NCBI GenBank assembly: GCA_963666535.1
Contig: OY762913.1
Coordinates: forward strand, 3,224,001 to 3,288,000
Origin: G963666535 sp963666535
GTDB lineage: Bacteria > Bacillota > Clostridia > Oscillospirales > Oscillospiraceae
Length of the DNA stretch: 64,000 bases
Direction: 5' to 3'
Within the stretch, counting starts at the first letter, position 1. Each line of letters starts with the position of its first letter. The notes under the pieces are model-generated. The model was not told the origin of the DNA. It did no database searches and saw only the letters and a list, made by a program, of their open reading frames with translations. A program made the position numbers and the translations under genes. Positions 53,757-62,576 of the stretch are shown here, piece after piece.

Positions 53757-54974
53757 TCAATACTTGCCCCAGAATGTGGTGGCACCGTCAACAATGTTGA
53801 TGATGGCAGCGGACTTCTCGGGGTTATTGTACTCGTTGTAGACAACGTGACCGGTGACATAGTCGGCGTCAGTGGCAGCCATGGCCTCAATGACGGCGGC
53901 CTTGTAATCGTCCGCACCGGCGGTCAGGCCGGCGTTTTCTGCTTCGGTCAGCGCACCGCACAGAATGGCGGCGGCATCATATGCCTGCGCGGAGAACATG
54001 TCAGGCACGGCGTTATAAGCGGCCTGATAGGCAGTCAGGAAATTCTGGACGGCCTCAGTGGTGTCCTCAGCGGAATAGCCGGCGCAATAATAAGCACCCT
54101 CCAGCACAGCGGGATCGCTCACATACTCCAGAACGGTATCCCAGCCGTCAGCACCCAGCATGGTGGCGGTTACGCCGGCAGAAGCAGCCTGATCGGCGAC
54201 CAGAGCGACAATGTTATAGTAGTCGGGAACGAAGAGGACATCGGCGTTCTTGGCGGCGATGTTGGTCAACTGGCTCTGGAAATCCACGGTATCATTGCCG
54301 GCATAGGTCTCGGTCGCGACGACCTCAATGCCCAGCTCAGCGCACTTGTCGATAAAGGCCTGGGTCAGACCCACAGAGTAATCGGAGCCGTTATTGGTCA
54401 ACACGGCAGCTGTTTTGGCATCCAGCTCCTCAGCGGAGAAGGAGGCCATGATCTCGCCCTGGAAGGGATCGATGAAGCAGGAGCGGAACATGTTGGTGTA
54501 AACGGTGTCAGTCTCCTCGTTGTAGGTAACGGAGGCGGCGGTGGCGGAAGCGGTGATCATGGGCATCCCGTCAGCAAATGCCTCGGGAACGACGGCCACG
54601 GTGGGCGCGGTCAGAACGGAGCCCAGAATAGCGGTCACGCCGGCATCAACCAGAGAGCTGTAGCCGGTCAGCGCCTTTGCGGCATCGCCCTCTTCATCAT
54701 ACTGGACGACTTCGATCTGCTTGCCGTTAATACCGCCGGCAGCATTCACCTCGTCGAAATACAGCTTAGCGCCGTTGAACACGGCGTTGCCGTACTGAGC
54801 GGCGGAACCGGTGGTGTTGCCCAGCAGGCCGACCTTTATGGTCTCGGCAGCTGCTGCGTCGCCGGTGTTTGTAGCGTCAGCATTCGCGTCACTGCCGGTA
54901 TCGCCGCAGGCGGTCAGCAGGGAGAAGCACATTGCGGTTGCAAGAGCAAGAGAGAGAAAACGAAACTTCTTCAT
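53757..54974 (-). CDS. Branched-chain amino acid-binding lipoprotein (LivJ/LivK-like)
   Basis: 405 residues. Lipoprotein signal ending SLLTACG (Cys near residue 23), then an acidic linker and a type 1 periplasmic-binding fold: IKVGLLGNTTGSAAQYG, AKLYFDEVNAAGGINGKQIEVV, TAILGSVLTAP, LGADGWD. It delivers leucine/isoleucine/valine or related amino acids to LivHM. First gene of the operon, with a consensus promoter at 55007-55035 and GGAGGT before the ATG. Confidence 0.94.
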   Translation of the reverse strand: MKKFRFLSLALATAMCFSLLTACGDTGSDANADATNTGDAAAAETIKVGLLGNTTGSAAQYGNAVFNGAKLYFDEVNAAGGINGKQIEVVQYDEEGDAAKALTGYSSLVDAGVTAILGSVLTAPTVAVVPEAFADGMPMITASATAASVTYNEETDTVYTNMFRSCFIDPFQGEIMASFSAEELDAKTAAVLTNNGSDYSVGLTQAFIDKCAELGIEVVATETYAGNDTVDFQSQLTNIAAKNADVLFVPDYYNIVALVADQAASAGVTATMLGADGWDTVLEYVSDPAVLEGAYYCAGYSAEDTTEAVQNFLTAYQAAYNAVPDMFSAQAYDAAAILCGALTEAENAGLTAGADDYKAAVIEAMAATDADYVTGHVVYNEYNNPEKSAAIINIVDGATTFWGKY

Positions 54975-55006
54975 TTAAGATTACCTCCATATTAAATATG
55001 TTGACA

Positions 55007-55035
55007 ATTATATCGTTCCTCCTGTCAATTGTCAA
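55007..55035 (-). promoter_or_regulatory. Consensus sigma-70 promoter of the liv operon within an inverted repeat
   Basis: On the minus strand TTGACA (55035-55030), 17 bp, TATAAT (55012-55007): both boxes perfect. GTTGACAATT (55000-55009) and AATTGTCAAC (55027-55036) form an inverted repeat that overlaps both boxes, so a repressor site there is plausible. Confidence 0.85.
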
Positions 55036-55043
55036 CCATAAAA

Positions 55044-55082
55044 CCACACAATGACCGTCCCGGAAGGACAGTCATTGTGTGG
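55044..55082. terminator. Terminator of the aro operon
   Basis: CCACACAATGAC (55044-55055) pairs with GTCATTGTGTGG (55071-55082), with an inner GTCC/GGAC. It lies between the last aro-operon gene (stop 55109) and the liv promoter. Confidence 0.85.
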
Positions 55083-55108
55083 AATCTATACAAGGATGGG
55101 CTGATGCG

Positions 55109-55846
55109 CTAGATGACCAGCCCACCGTTGGGCGCCAAAAGCTGTCCAGTCAGAAAAGCGGCCGGGGGCGAGGCCAGGAAGAGCATAACCCCAGCCACAT
55201 CCGCGGCGGTTCCGATCCGCCCCAGCGGTGTCTCCTGGGCAAGCTCAGCCAAGCTTTCCGGCGACAAAAGGGCATTCATCTCGGTATCAATGACGCCGGG
55301 GGAAACACAGTTGACCGTGATGCCGGACGGCCCTAATTCCTTCGCCAGCGCTTTTGTCAGCCCAATCACAGCGGCTTTGCTGGCAGAATAGGCCACTTCG
55401 CAGGACCCCCCCGTCTGTCCCCACATGGAGGAAACGGTGATGATTCTCCCTGCCTTGTGATGGATGAACTGCGGCAGCGCGGCCTTGATACAATAGAATG
55501 CCCCGTCCACATTCACCGCAAAAATTTCCCGCCAGCGTTCTGTCGTCACATCGCCCAACATTTGGACGTCGGCGATCCCGGCATTGCATATCAAAATGTC
55601 AAGTTGACAAAATTTATCCAACACATTGTCAACTATCCGCCGGGCCTCTTCCGGACGGCTCACGTCCCCCTGCACCGCGATGACCGTGTGTCCCGCGGCA
55701 GTCAGTTCGGCTGCCAGTGACTCCGCTTGTGTTCGGGACTTGTTATAATGGATGGCCACGGCGTATCCCGCCCGGGCAAACTGCCGGGCCGCCTCCGCGC
55801 CGATCCCGCGGGAGGCCCCGGTGATCAAAACGGTTTCCTGCCTCAT
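55109..55846 (-). CDS. Short-chain dehydrogenase/reductase (FabG-like)
   Basis: 245 residues. NAD(P)-binding TGASRGIG near residue 9, NAG in LICNAGI, catalytic Ser in TVSSMWG, Tyr and Lys in YSASK, and PGVIDTEM. This is the FabG-type classical SDR layout. Its ATG overlaps the aroE stop by 4 bp, so it is the last gene of the aromatic operon. FabG for fatty acid synthesis usually sits with fab genes, so this copy may act on another keto-substrate, perhaps an aromatic-pathway product. Substrate not inferable. Confidence 0.9.
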   Translation of the reverse strand: MRQETVLITGASRGIGAEAARQFARAGYAVAIHYNKSRTQAESLAAELTAAGHTVIAVQGDVSRPEEARRIVDNVLDKFCQLDILICNAGIADVQMLGDVTTERWREIFAVNVDGAFYCIKAALPQFIHHKAGRIITVSSMWGQTGGSCEVAYSASKAAVIGLTKALAKELGPSGITVNCVSPGVIDTEMNALLSPESLAELAQETPLGRIGTAADVAGVMLFLASPPAAFLTGQLLAPNGGLVI

Positions 55847-56688
55847 TCTACTCCCTCCAACGCGTTCAGCGCCACAAGCCGCATGGCGGCATGGTCCAAA
55901 CTGGTATCCGTGAAATATTCCAGCGCAAAGATGCCCTGGTGGATCAGCATCCCCAGCCCGTTCATGGCGGGATGCCCCGCCTCGCTTGCCCTCTTTAAAA
56001 GCACGGTTTCAGTCGGGCTGTAAATGCAGTCGTACACCGCCGCGCCGGTGGGCAATGCCGCCAGAAAATCAAAGCTGGTAAACTGCCGGTCCGTACCCGT
56101 CATACCAAGACTGGTGCAATTGACCAAAAGGTCGCTCTCCTTCGCCATCCGGCGCAAGGTATCCCCGTCAAAGCCTTCCGGACGCAGCACCCCGCAAGGG
56201 TCTTCCCTACACAGCCGCTGGGCCGATTCTTTCGTTCGGTTGCACACGGTCACGCTTTCCGCGCCCGAAGCCGCCAGCTTTAAGCACACAGCCTGTGCCG
56301 CGCCGCCCGCGCCCAGCACCATGACACGCAGGCCTTCCGGCTCCACCCCGCCATCCCGCAGACTTTGCAGAAACCCCATTCCATCCGTGTTATATCCGTA
56401 TAATTTTCCGTCTTTTATACAAACGGTATTGACCGACTGGTACAGCTTCGCGTCCGCCGACAGCGTATCCATCAGCGGTACCAGCGTCCGCTTGTGGGGC
56501 ATGGTCGCGTTAAACCCGCAAACCCCCTCGGCCCTGGCCGTGGCAAGCCACTGGGACACACGGCTGGACGGTACCTGCCGGGCTGTATACTCATAATCCA
56601 GCCCCAGTGCGCGCAGCATGGCGTTTTGGATCAGCGGCGACTTGCTGTGACCGATGGGGTCGCCGATCACACACAGTTTCCCGCTCAT
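55843..56688 (-). CDS. aroE: Shikimate dehydrogenase
   Basis: 281 residues. Substrate motifs GDPIGHSKSPLIQN and GFNATMPHK (catalytic Lys), Asn/Asp in YNTDGMGF, and the NADP site VLGAGGAAQAV followed by NRTKESA. Reduces 3-dehydroshikimate to shikimate with NADPH. Overlaps aroQ and the SDR gene by 4 bp each. Confidence 0.96.
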   Translation of the reverse strand: MSGKLCVIGDPIGHSKSPLIQNAMLRALGLDYEYTARQVPSSRVSQWLATARAEGVCGFNATMPHKRTLVPLMDTLSADAKLYQSVNTVCIKDGKLYGYNTDGMGFLQSLRDGGVEPEGLRVMVLGAGGAAQAVCLKLAASGAESVTVCNRTKESAQRLCREDPCGVLRPEGFDGDTLRRMAKESDLLVNCTSLGMTGTDRQFTSFDFLAALPTGAAVYDCIYSPTETVLLKRASEAGHPAMNGLGMLIHQGIFALEYFTDTSLDHAAMRLVALNALEGVE

Positions 56689-57116
56689 CTCAGCCGCTCC
56701 GCCAGCAAATCCATCGCCTGCAGATACCCCGGCAGGCCCTTGCCGTAAATTTGGGCGATACAGGCAGGGGCGGTCACCGAGATTTTGCGGAATTCCTCCC
56801 GGCTTTGAATGTCGGAAATGTGAACCTCCACCGCAGGAACCGAAATTGCCTTCAGCGCGTCATGGATGGCGTAGCTATAATGAGTATAGGCACCGGGATT
56901 GATGACGATTCCGTCAAAGCTCCCCTGTGCCTTCTGAATGGTATCAATGATCGCGCCCTCGTGGTTCGACTGCCAGCAGGTAACGCCGCAATCCAGTACG
57001 TCTGCATGGTCGGTAATGAGCGCACAAAGAAATTCGTAGGTTTCCGTCCCGTAAATGCCCGGCTCCCGCTGGCCCAAAAGATTCAAATTCGGCCCGTTGA
57101 TGACCAGTATGTTCAT
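56685..57116 (-). CDS. aroQ: 3-Dehydroquinate dehydratase, type II
   Basis: 143 residues, the standard size. INGPNLNLLGQREPGIYG holds the active-site Arg and Tyr; NHEGAIID, INPGAYTHYS and VHISDIQSREEFR are all present. Dehydrates 3-dehydroquinate to 3-dehydroshikimate as a dodecamer. Overlaps aroK and aroE by 4 bp each. Confidence 0.97.
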   Translation of the reverse strand: MNILVINGPNLNLLGQREPGIYGTETYEFLCALITDHADVLDCGVTCWQSNHEGAIIDTIQKAQGSFDGIVINPGAYTHYSYAIHDALKAISVPAVEVHISDIQSREEFRKISVTAPACIAQIYGKGLPGYLQAMDLLAERLR

Positions 57117-57622
57117 GGCGTAATCCCCACCTCTCCCAGCTTGCTCAGAATTTCATTCACCGTTTCCTCCGGCGAGGAAAAGCAGGTGACGGTGAGATCC
57201 GCCGCCGCCCGGTACTGCCCCTCCCTCTGGGCATAGGTCTCCAAAAAATTGGCCTCTCCGCCTTGACCCAAGGGGCGGCCCTCCATGGATACCGCGCGGA
57301 ATATTTCGGTGGTCGGTCTGTCCAAAAACACCACCACGCCGTTCTCCCGCAGGGCCGCCATGTTTTCGCTCCGCAGGGGCAATCCGCCGCCGGTGGCGAT
57401 CACCAGGTTTTCCTGAAAGCTCAGCCCAACGGTCACCAATGTCTCCGCATCCCGGAAATAGGCTTCGCCCTGCCGGGCGAAAATATCCGCAATGCTCGTT
57501 GCTTCTCTGGCCTCGATCATCTTGTCGGTATCCGCAAACCTGCGCCCCAGTTCTCTGGCAAGCAGCCTTCCGCAAGTGGTCTTCCCGCTGCCCATCATGC
57601 CGATGAGTATGACATTTCTCAT
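57113..57622 (-). CDS. aroK: Shikimate kinase
   Basis: 169 residues from ATG 57622, ten bases after the pheA stop; an earlier frame start lies inside pheA. P-loop GMMGSGKTT, DTDKMIE, the shikimate-binding FRDAE and GGGLPLR motifs, and a lid region with RPLGQGG. Transfers phosphate from ATP to shikimate. Overlaps aroQ by 4 bp. Confidence 0.95.
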   Translation of the reverse strand: MRNVILIGMMGSGKTTCGRLLARELGRRFADTDKMIEAREATSIADIFARQGEAYFRDAETLVTVGLSFQENLVIATGGGLPLRSENMAALRENGVVVFLDRPTTEIFRAVSMEGRPLGQGGEANFLETYAQREGQYRAAADLTVTCFSSPEETVNEILSKLGEVGITP

Positions 57623-57632
57623 GAAAATCACC

Positions 57633-58790
57633 CTATTCCAAATTGGACTTAAAGTTGCCCAACACACGGAAGTCCTCCGCGGCCTGCACCAGCTCCCGCA
57701 GAACGCCCTCCATCCCGCCAGCCTCCAGCTTACCGGTGAATTCCAGGAAAAACATGTACTCCCAGCTCCGCTCCGGTATGGGGCGGGATTCCAGCTTGAC
57801 CATGTTCAGCTCATAGGCCGCGAAGATGGTCAGTATCTCATGCAGGCTGCCGCTTTGATGGGGAAGGGTGAAAATCGCGCTGATCTTATCCGCGCCGGAA
57901 CGCAGCTCCATTTTGGGTGAAACCACCACAAACCGGGTGGTATTATGGGTGTTGTGGTTCACCCCTTCCGCCAGGATGGTCAGCCCGTACAGCGCCGCCG
58001 CCCGGCGGGAGCAAATGGCTGCCTTGGTCACATCGCCGGTCTGTGCCACATAGCAGGCGCTGCCCGCTGTGTCCGCTTGGGGCACGCGGTTCCAATCCGG
58101 ATGAGCATTTAAAAATCGCTCGCTTTGGAACAGTCCCTGCTCGTGAGAATAAACGTGGGTAATGGTGTCCAGCGTGGCCCCGGCCGGCGCCATCAGGCAA
58201 TGCTCCACCTTCACCGCGGTTTCGCCCACAAGATAGCATTCGTACTGGGTCAGCAGATCATAAATTTGTCGGATGGCACCGGTGGAGCTGTTCTCGATGG
58301 GCACCACGCCGTAATCCGCCCCGCCATGTTTCAGCGCCAAGAATACATCCTCAAACTGTTCCAGCCCCGTGCAAACGACATCCGCCCCAAAAAATTGGCA
58401 GGCAGCTTCCTCGCTGTACGCGCCGGGCGCCCCTTGATAGACCACCTTTGGGGCGTTCACGGCGGGTCGAGTCTCAGCCATAGCCTCGCGATAGCGGTCA
58501 TAGCTCTCGTCTGCGCCGCCCTCCCGCACCAGCTTGCGCTGCTGGCGGCGGGAAATCCCCATGATGCTCTCAAAGAACATGGTCACGTCGGTTTTCAGCG
58601 CGGGATCACGTAAAAGCTCCTTTTTCCGGCGCAGAACTTCCTGCTCCCGGTGGCCATCCAGCACCGGAATCCCTGCCGCCTGCTTATACTCTCCAACCTT
58701 TTGGGTCACTGCCATGCGCTGCTCAAACAAGGCTACCAAGCGCTTGTCAATGTCGTCAATCTGCACCCGCAGGTCGTCCAATTCGCTCAT
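57633..58790 (-). CDS. pheA: Bifunctional chorismate mutase / prephenate dehydratase (P-protein)
   Basis: ATG 58790 follows GAGGG; a GTG ten codons earlier has no ribosome site. 385 residues: AroQ-type chorismate mutase at 1-90 (LRVQIDDIDKRLVALFEQRM), prephenate dehydratase at about 100-285 (VYQGAPGAYSEEAA, PIENSSTGAI, HNTTRFVVV), and an ACT domain at the end with the ESRP Phe-binding motif (KLESRPIPE). Converts chorismate to phenylpyruvate and should be inhibited by phenylalanine. Its place in the operon couples chorismate supply to Phe synthesis. No tyrA is seen. Confidence 0.96.
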   Translation of the reverse strand: MSELDDLRVQIDDIDKRLVALFEQRMAVTQKVGEYKQAAGIPVLDGHREQEVLRRKKELLRDPALKTDVTMFFESIMGISRRQQRKLVREGGADESYDRYREAMAETRPAVNAPKVVYQGAPGAYSEEAACQFFGADVVCTGLEQFEDVFLALKHGGADYGVVPIENSSTGAIRQIYDLLTQYECYLVGETAVKVEHCLMAPAGATLDTITHVYSHEQGLFQSERFLNAHPDWNRVPQADTAGSACYVAQTGDVTKAAICSRRAAALYGLTILAEGVNHNTHNTTRFVVVSPKMELRSGADKISAIFTLPHQSGSLHEILTIFAAYELNMVKLESRPIPERSWEYMFFLEFTGKLEAGGMEGVLRELVQAAEDFRVLGNFKSNLE

Positions 58791-58833
58791 AAAATCCCTC
58801 AAATCATCGTATCGGCGCACGCTATCCAGCGGC

Positions 58834-59877
58834 TTATACGCCCATCAGTTCACAGATGCCCAATGCCGCCGCCGCCTCAATCACAGGAACCGCGCGGTGT
58901 ACAATGCAGGGGTCGTGGCGGCCTGTGATCTCCAACTCGGCGTCCTCCATTTTCCCCATGTCGATGGTCTGCTGGGGCAGGGCGATGGACGGAGTGGGGC
59001 GCATAGTAACCTCAAAGACCAGAGGCATGCCGCTCGTAATGCCGCCGTTGATGCCACCAGCATGGTTGGAGTCGGTGACCACCTTGCCGTTTTCCATATG
59101 CATGGGGTCGTTGGCCTCGGTTCCCCGCATCAGGGAAAACGCCACGCCCGCGCCGAACCCCACCGCCTTGACCGCGGGAACGGCAAACAGGTGCTGCGCC
59201 AGAATCCCCTCTGCGTTTTTCCCCCAGTCGGGCGCACCCAGTCCGGCGGGCAGCCCAAGCACAGCGCATTCAATGGAGCCTCCCACCGAATCGCAGTCCT
59301 GTTTGGCGTTTAAAATCGCCTCGCGCATTTCCTCACCCTTCTGGTCATCCAGCACCGGGAACTCCTTCTCGGCCACAGCCCGCAGTAGGGTGTAATCCTC
59401 GGTAACCGCATCAGAAATCCCATAGATGGCGGAAATGTGAGACACCACCTCGACTCCCATGGTAAGCAAAATCTGCTTGGCGATGGCGCCCGCCGCCACA
59501 AGGGGTGCGGTGAGGCGACCGGAAAAATGACCGCCGCCCCGATAATCATTGCATCCGTCATACCGCACATGGCCGGTATAGTCGGCATGTCCCGGCCGGG
59601 CAAGATTTTTCGTTTTCTCGTAATCACCGGAGTGGGAATCGGTATTGCCAATGAGAATGCACAGCGGTGTTCCCGTGGTTTTGCCCTGAAACACGCCGGA
59701 AATGAACTCCACCTTGTCCTCCTCTTTACGGGCTGTGGACAGGGGGCCTTTCCCTGGGGCGCGCCGGGCCATCTCCCGTGCAATAAACGCCATATCAAGG
59801 GGCAATCCGGCCGGCACATCCTCCAGCGTTACGCCGATGGCCGGGCCGTGGGATTCCCCAAAAACAGTATACTTCAT
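58834..59877 (-). CDS. aroC: Chorismate synthase
   Basis: 347 residues. Signatures GESHGPAIGVTLEDVPAG at the N-terminus, RPGHADYTG, the FMN/substrate block GGGHFSGRLTAPLVAAGAIA and a late RHDPCIVHRAVPV. Converts EPSP to chorismate with reduced FMN. Lies 3 bp after the aroA stop; the gap to pheA is 43 bp. Confidence 0.97.
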   Translation of the reverse strand: MKYTVFGESHGPAIGVTLEDVPAGLPLDMAFIAREMARRAPGKGPLSTARKEEDKVEFISGVFQGKTTGTPLCILIGNTDSHSGDYEKTKNLARPGHADYTGHVRYDGCNDYRGGGHFSGRLTAPLVAAGAIAKQILLTMGVEVVSHISAIYGISDAVTEDYTLLRAVAEKEFPVLDDQKGEEMREAILNAKQDCDSVGGSIECAVLGLPAGLGAPDWGKNAEGILAQHLFAVPAVKAVGFGAGVAFSLMRGTEANDPMHMENGKVVTDSNHAGGINGGITSGMPLVFEVTMRPTPSIALPQQTIDMGKMEDAELEITGRHDPCIVHRAVPVIEAAAALGICELMGV

Positions 59878-59880
59878 CTT

Positions 59881-61107
59881 CTATTCCTCCCAGTGCAGCT
59901 GCCCGCCCAAGCGTTCATATACGTTCCAGAAATCGGGATAGGACTTTGACACACAAGCAGCACCGATAATCGTCACCGGCTGTTCGCATCTCGTCGCCGC
60001 CACCGCAGCCATCATGGCGATGCGGTGGTCGTTGCAGGCATCCACGTGGGTGCCTCCCCGCAGCGACGCCACCCCTTCAATGGTCAAGCGGTCCGGTTCT
60101 TCCGTCACCTTGGCTCCCATGGCATTGAGTGCCGCTGTCACCGATGCCAGTCGGTCGCTCTCCTTATGGCGCAGGCGGTCGGCATTGATGATCCGCGTCA
60201 CCTCCCCCTCCCGCAGCGCCGCCCGTGCGGCCAAGGCGGGAACCAGGTCGGGGCAGTCGGACACGTCGATGATCACCTGCCCCCCATCGTTCAGCCTGTC
60301 GCACAGCGGAGCGATTACCCGGTCACCTTGATGAGAGTTTTGGTTCATTCCTTCCAGCACCAAATCGCTGCCCAGCCCTGCCATGGCCAGGAAAAATGCG
60401 GCCTGGGACCAGTCCGCCTCAATCACAGTGGAAACGGCGTGATACCGCTGCCCCCCGGGAACATGATAGCCCCACTCCGTCTCCACGGCAGTCATGCCAA
60501 ACAGTTCCAGGGCATCCAGCGTCATATCCGCATAGCTCTTGCTCTCCAGGTGGGAGGTCAGCACGATGTCAGAGTCTCCCTCCAGCAGCGGCAGCGCGAA
60601 CAGGAGCCCGGTTACAAATTGAGAAGATACGTTCCCAGCCAGTCGGTATTCTCCCGATGTCAAGTCTCCGTTTAAATGGAGAATACGCCGTTCCATATGA
60701 TAGGAAATGTTCTTTTCCCGGCAGATGTCAAAATAAGGTGTCTGCGGACGCTCCATCAGCCGCCCTCGCCCGCTGAATTCGCCGCCGCCTGCTACAGCCA
60801 GAGAAATCGGGATTAAAAAACGCAGGGTTGACCCGGATTCATCGCAAAAAAGCGCGGGGCGGCGGGACATCGTTACCCCGCCCAATCCATATATCGTCAA
60901 ATTTCCGGGCGACTTCTGCACCCATGTTGCTCCAAACCGCTCCATGCAGGACAGCGTAGCGCTGATGTCCCGGGAAACTGTCACATTGGAAATACGGCTT
61001 TCTCCCCCCGCCAACGCCGCGGCAATGAGGACCCGGTGCGCTTGGCTTTTGGACGAGGGCGGCGTAATTTCCCCCTGCAACAGTCTTGGGATAATGGTTA
61101 CATTCAT
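59881..61107 (-). CDS. aroA: EPSP synthase (3-phosphoshikimate 1-carboxyvinyltransferase)
   Basis: 408 residues. PPSSKSQAHRVLIAAAL (substrate Lys/Ser), DESGSTLRFLIP, RLMERPQTPY and RLRHKESDRL match the two EPSP synthase signatures. The usual N-G-G-T-A-x-R motif reads ESGSTLRF, as in class II-like clostridial enzymes. Overlaps aroB by 4 bp. Substrate pathway: shikimate-3-phosphate plus PEP to EPSP. Confidence 0.96.
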   Translation of the reverse strand: MNVTIIPRLLQGEITPPSSKSQAHRVLIAAALAGGESRISNVTVSRDISATLSCMERFGATWVQKSPGNLTIYGLGGVTMSRRPALFCDESGSTLRFLIPISLAVAGGGEFSGRGRLMERPQTPYFDICREKNISYHMERRILHLNGDLTSGEYRLAGNVSSQFVTGLLFALPLLEGDSDIVLTSHLESKSYADMTLDALELFGMTAVETEWGYHVPGGQRYHAVSTVIEADWSQAAFFLAMAGLGSDLVLEGMNQNSHQGDRVIAPLCDRLNDGGQVIIDVSDCPDLVPALAARAALREGEVTRIINADRLRHKESDRLASVTAALNAMGAKVTEEPDRLTIEGVASLRGGTHVDACNDHRIAMMAAVAATRCEQPVTIIGAACVSKSYPDFWNVYERLGGQLHWEE

Positions 61108-62180
61108 ATGGCGAAGCCCTCCACCAGCTTCAGCAGTTCGGTTTTGGGCAGCCGGATCGCGGCAGCGGCACCCAGCTGCCGCAGAAGGATGAGGGAGATG
61201 GTCTCGCCCGCTCCCTTTTTGTCCAGCCCCACAGCGGCGGAATAGTCCCCCATGGTGCAGCCGATCTCCTCTGGCAAACCGAAGGCGGTCACCAGTTTTT
61301 TGATCCGTTCGGGGATCTCCTCCGGCGTTCTGCCCAGCATAACCCCCAGTTCAGCCGCGCGGCACATCCCCGCCGCCACCGCCTGCCCGTGGGTATAAAC
61401 TTCGTAATGGCCCGCCTTTTCATAGGCGTGACCAAGGGTATGTCCAAAGTTCAGCAACATCCGCACCCCGGTATCCCGCTCGTCTTCTATCACTACACTG
61501 CGTTTTATGTCGCAGCAAATATACAAAATGGATTCAATCTGTTCCATCACCGCAACCCGAGAGGGCGTACTCTCCAGCCGCTCAAACAAGTCCTTGTCCC
61601 GGATGCAGCCGTATTTAATGACCTCTGCCATCCCGTCGGAAAAAGTGGCATCGTCCAGCGTGTTTAGGGTGGAGGGATCCATCAGCACCAGCTTCGGCTG
61701 CCAGAAAGCGCCGGCCAGGTTTTTCCCCGCCTTCAGATCCACGGCCACTTTCCCGCCCACCGAGGAATCCACCTGGGCCAGCACAGTCGTGGGAATCTGA
61801 ATGAAATCCACTCCCCGCAGGATGGTGGCGGCGGCAAAGCCGGCCAAGTCTCCCACCACGCCGCCACCCAACGCTACCACGGCATCAGTACGGGTCAGGC
61901 CCATCTGCATAAACGCATCGTACAGCCGCTCCAGCATGGCAACGGATTTAGAGGTTTCTCCGGCGGGGATCGTGACGCTTTTTGCCTGAAATCCCGCTCG
62001 CTTCAGGCTGTCCAGCAGCCTGCAAAGGTACAGCGGCTCCACATTGCTATCCGTTACCACCGCCAAAAGCTTGGCTTGGGGCAGGACGGATTTGCAGGCT
62101 CCGCCCGCCGCATCCAGCAATCCCTTTTCGATCAGGATGTCATATTCCCGCCCGGGAAGGGCGACGGTCAGCTTTTTCAT
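61104..62180 (-). CDS. aroB: 3-Dehydroquinate synthase
   Basis: 358 residues. NAD site ALGGGVVGDLAGFAAATILRG, then PTTVLAQVDSSVGGK, metal ligands in LLNFGHTLGHAYE and a following His (HYEVYTHGQAVAAGM). Converts DAHP to 3-dehydroquinate. It is separated from aroF by about 400 bp of repeat-rich DNA, the only large gap in the operon. Confidence 0.96.
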   Translation of the reverse strand: MKKLTVALPGREYDILIEKGLLDAAGGACKSVLPQAKLLAVVTDSNVEPLYLCRLLDSLKRAGFQAKSVTIPAGETSKSVAMLERLYDAFMQMGLTRTDAVVALGGGVVGDLAGFAAATILRGVDFIQIPTTVLAQVDSSVGGKVAVDLKAGKNLAGAFWQPKLVLMDPSTLNTLDDATFSDGMAEVIKYGCIRDKDLFERLESTPSRVAVMEQIESILYICCDIKRSVVIEDERDTGVRMLLNFGHTLGHAYEKAGHYEVYTHGQAVAAGMCRAAELGVMLGRTPEEIPERIKKLVTAFGLPEEIGCTMGDYSAAVGLDKKGAGETISLILLRQLGAAAAIRLPKTELLKLVEGFAI

Positions 62181-62576
62181 GGAATGCCTCCGTTGTTTGG
62201 TTTTTTGCCCGTCCAGAATGCGCTTGCTCCTTGGGGCGCAAATTCAGCTCCGTACACCTGTTTTTTGTCTCCGGGGTGCGCTGTCTCCCTGCTCCGCTCG
62301 CCTTAGCGCTTCTTACTGTCACGCACGCACCCTCCGTGACGTGAAATAAGTACGACCTGCGCCGGAAATGCCGTGTGCCTGCGGCACACCTGTTTTTCGG
62401 TCTTCGGTCTATCTTATTTCCCTGCTCTCGGGTGCTTAGCGCTTCTTAATTGTCACGCTCGGCGGCTGCGCCACGGTCAACTGCTTACCCCTGCGCAAAA
62501 AATGCCGTGTGCTCCGCATACCTGTTTTTTTGTCTCCGGGGCGCGCTGTCTCCCTGCTCCGCTCGCCTTAGCGCTT
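62181..62576 (-). repeat. Three direct repeats with 132-bp period between aroF and aroB
   Basis: Imperfect copies start at 62254, 62386 and 62518. Each begins (A/C)ACCTGTTTTT and runs through CTGCTC...TTAGCGCTTCT. Copies 1 and 3 are the closest to each other (GTCTCCGGGG then CGCTGTCTCCCTGCTCCGC); copy 2 is diverged. AATGCCGTGTGC also recurs at 62367 and 62501. No ribosome site or plausible coding sequence was found. Transcribed as part of the aro operon mRNA. Confidence 0.8.

Noticed and set aside
52956..54995. 679-codon plus frame opposite the liv genes
   Set aside because: It spans two genes, their spacer and a hairpin, and has no homology-like motifs.
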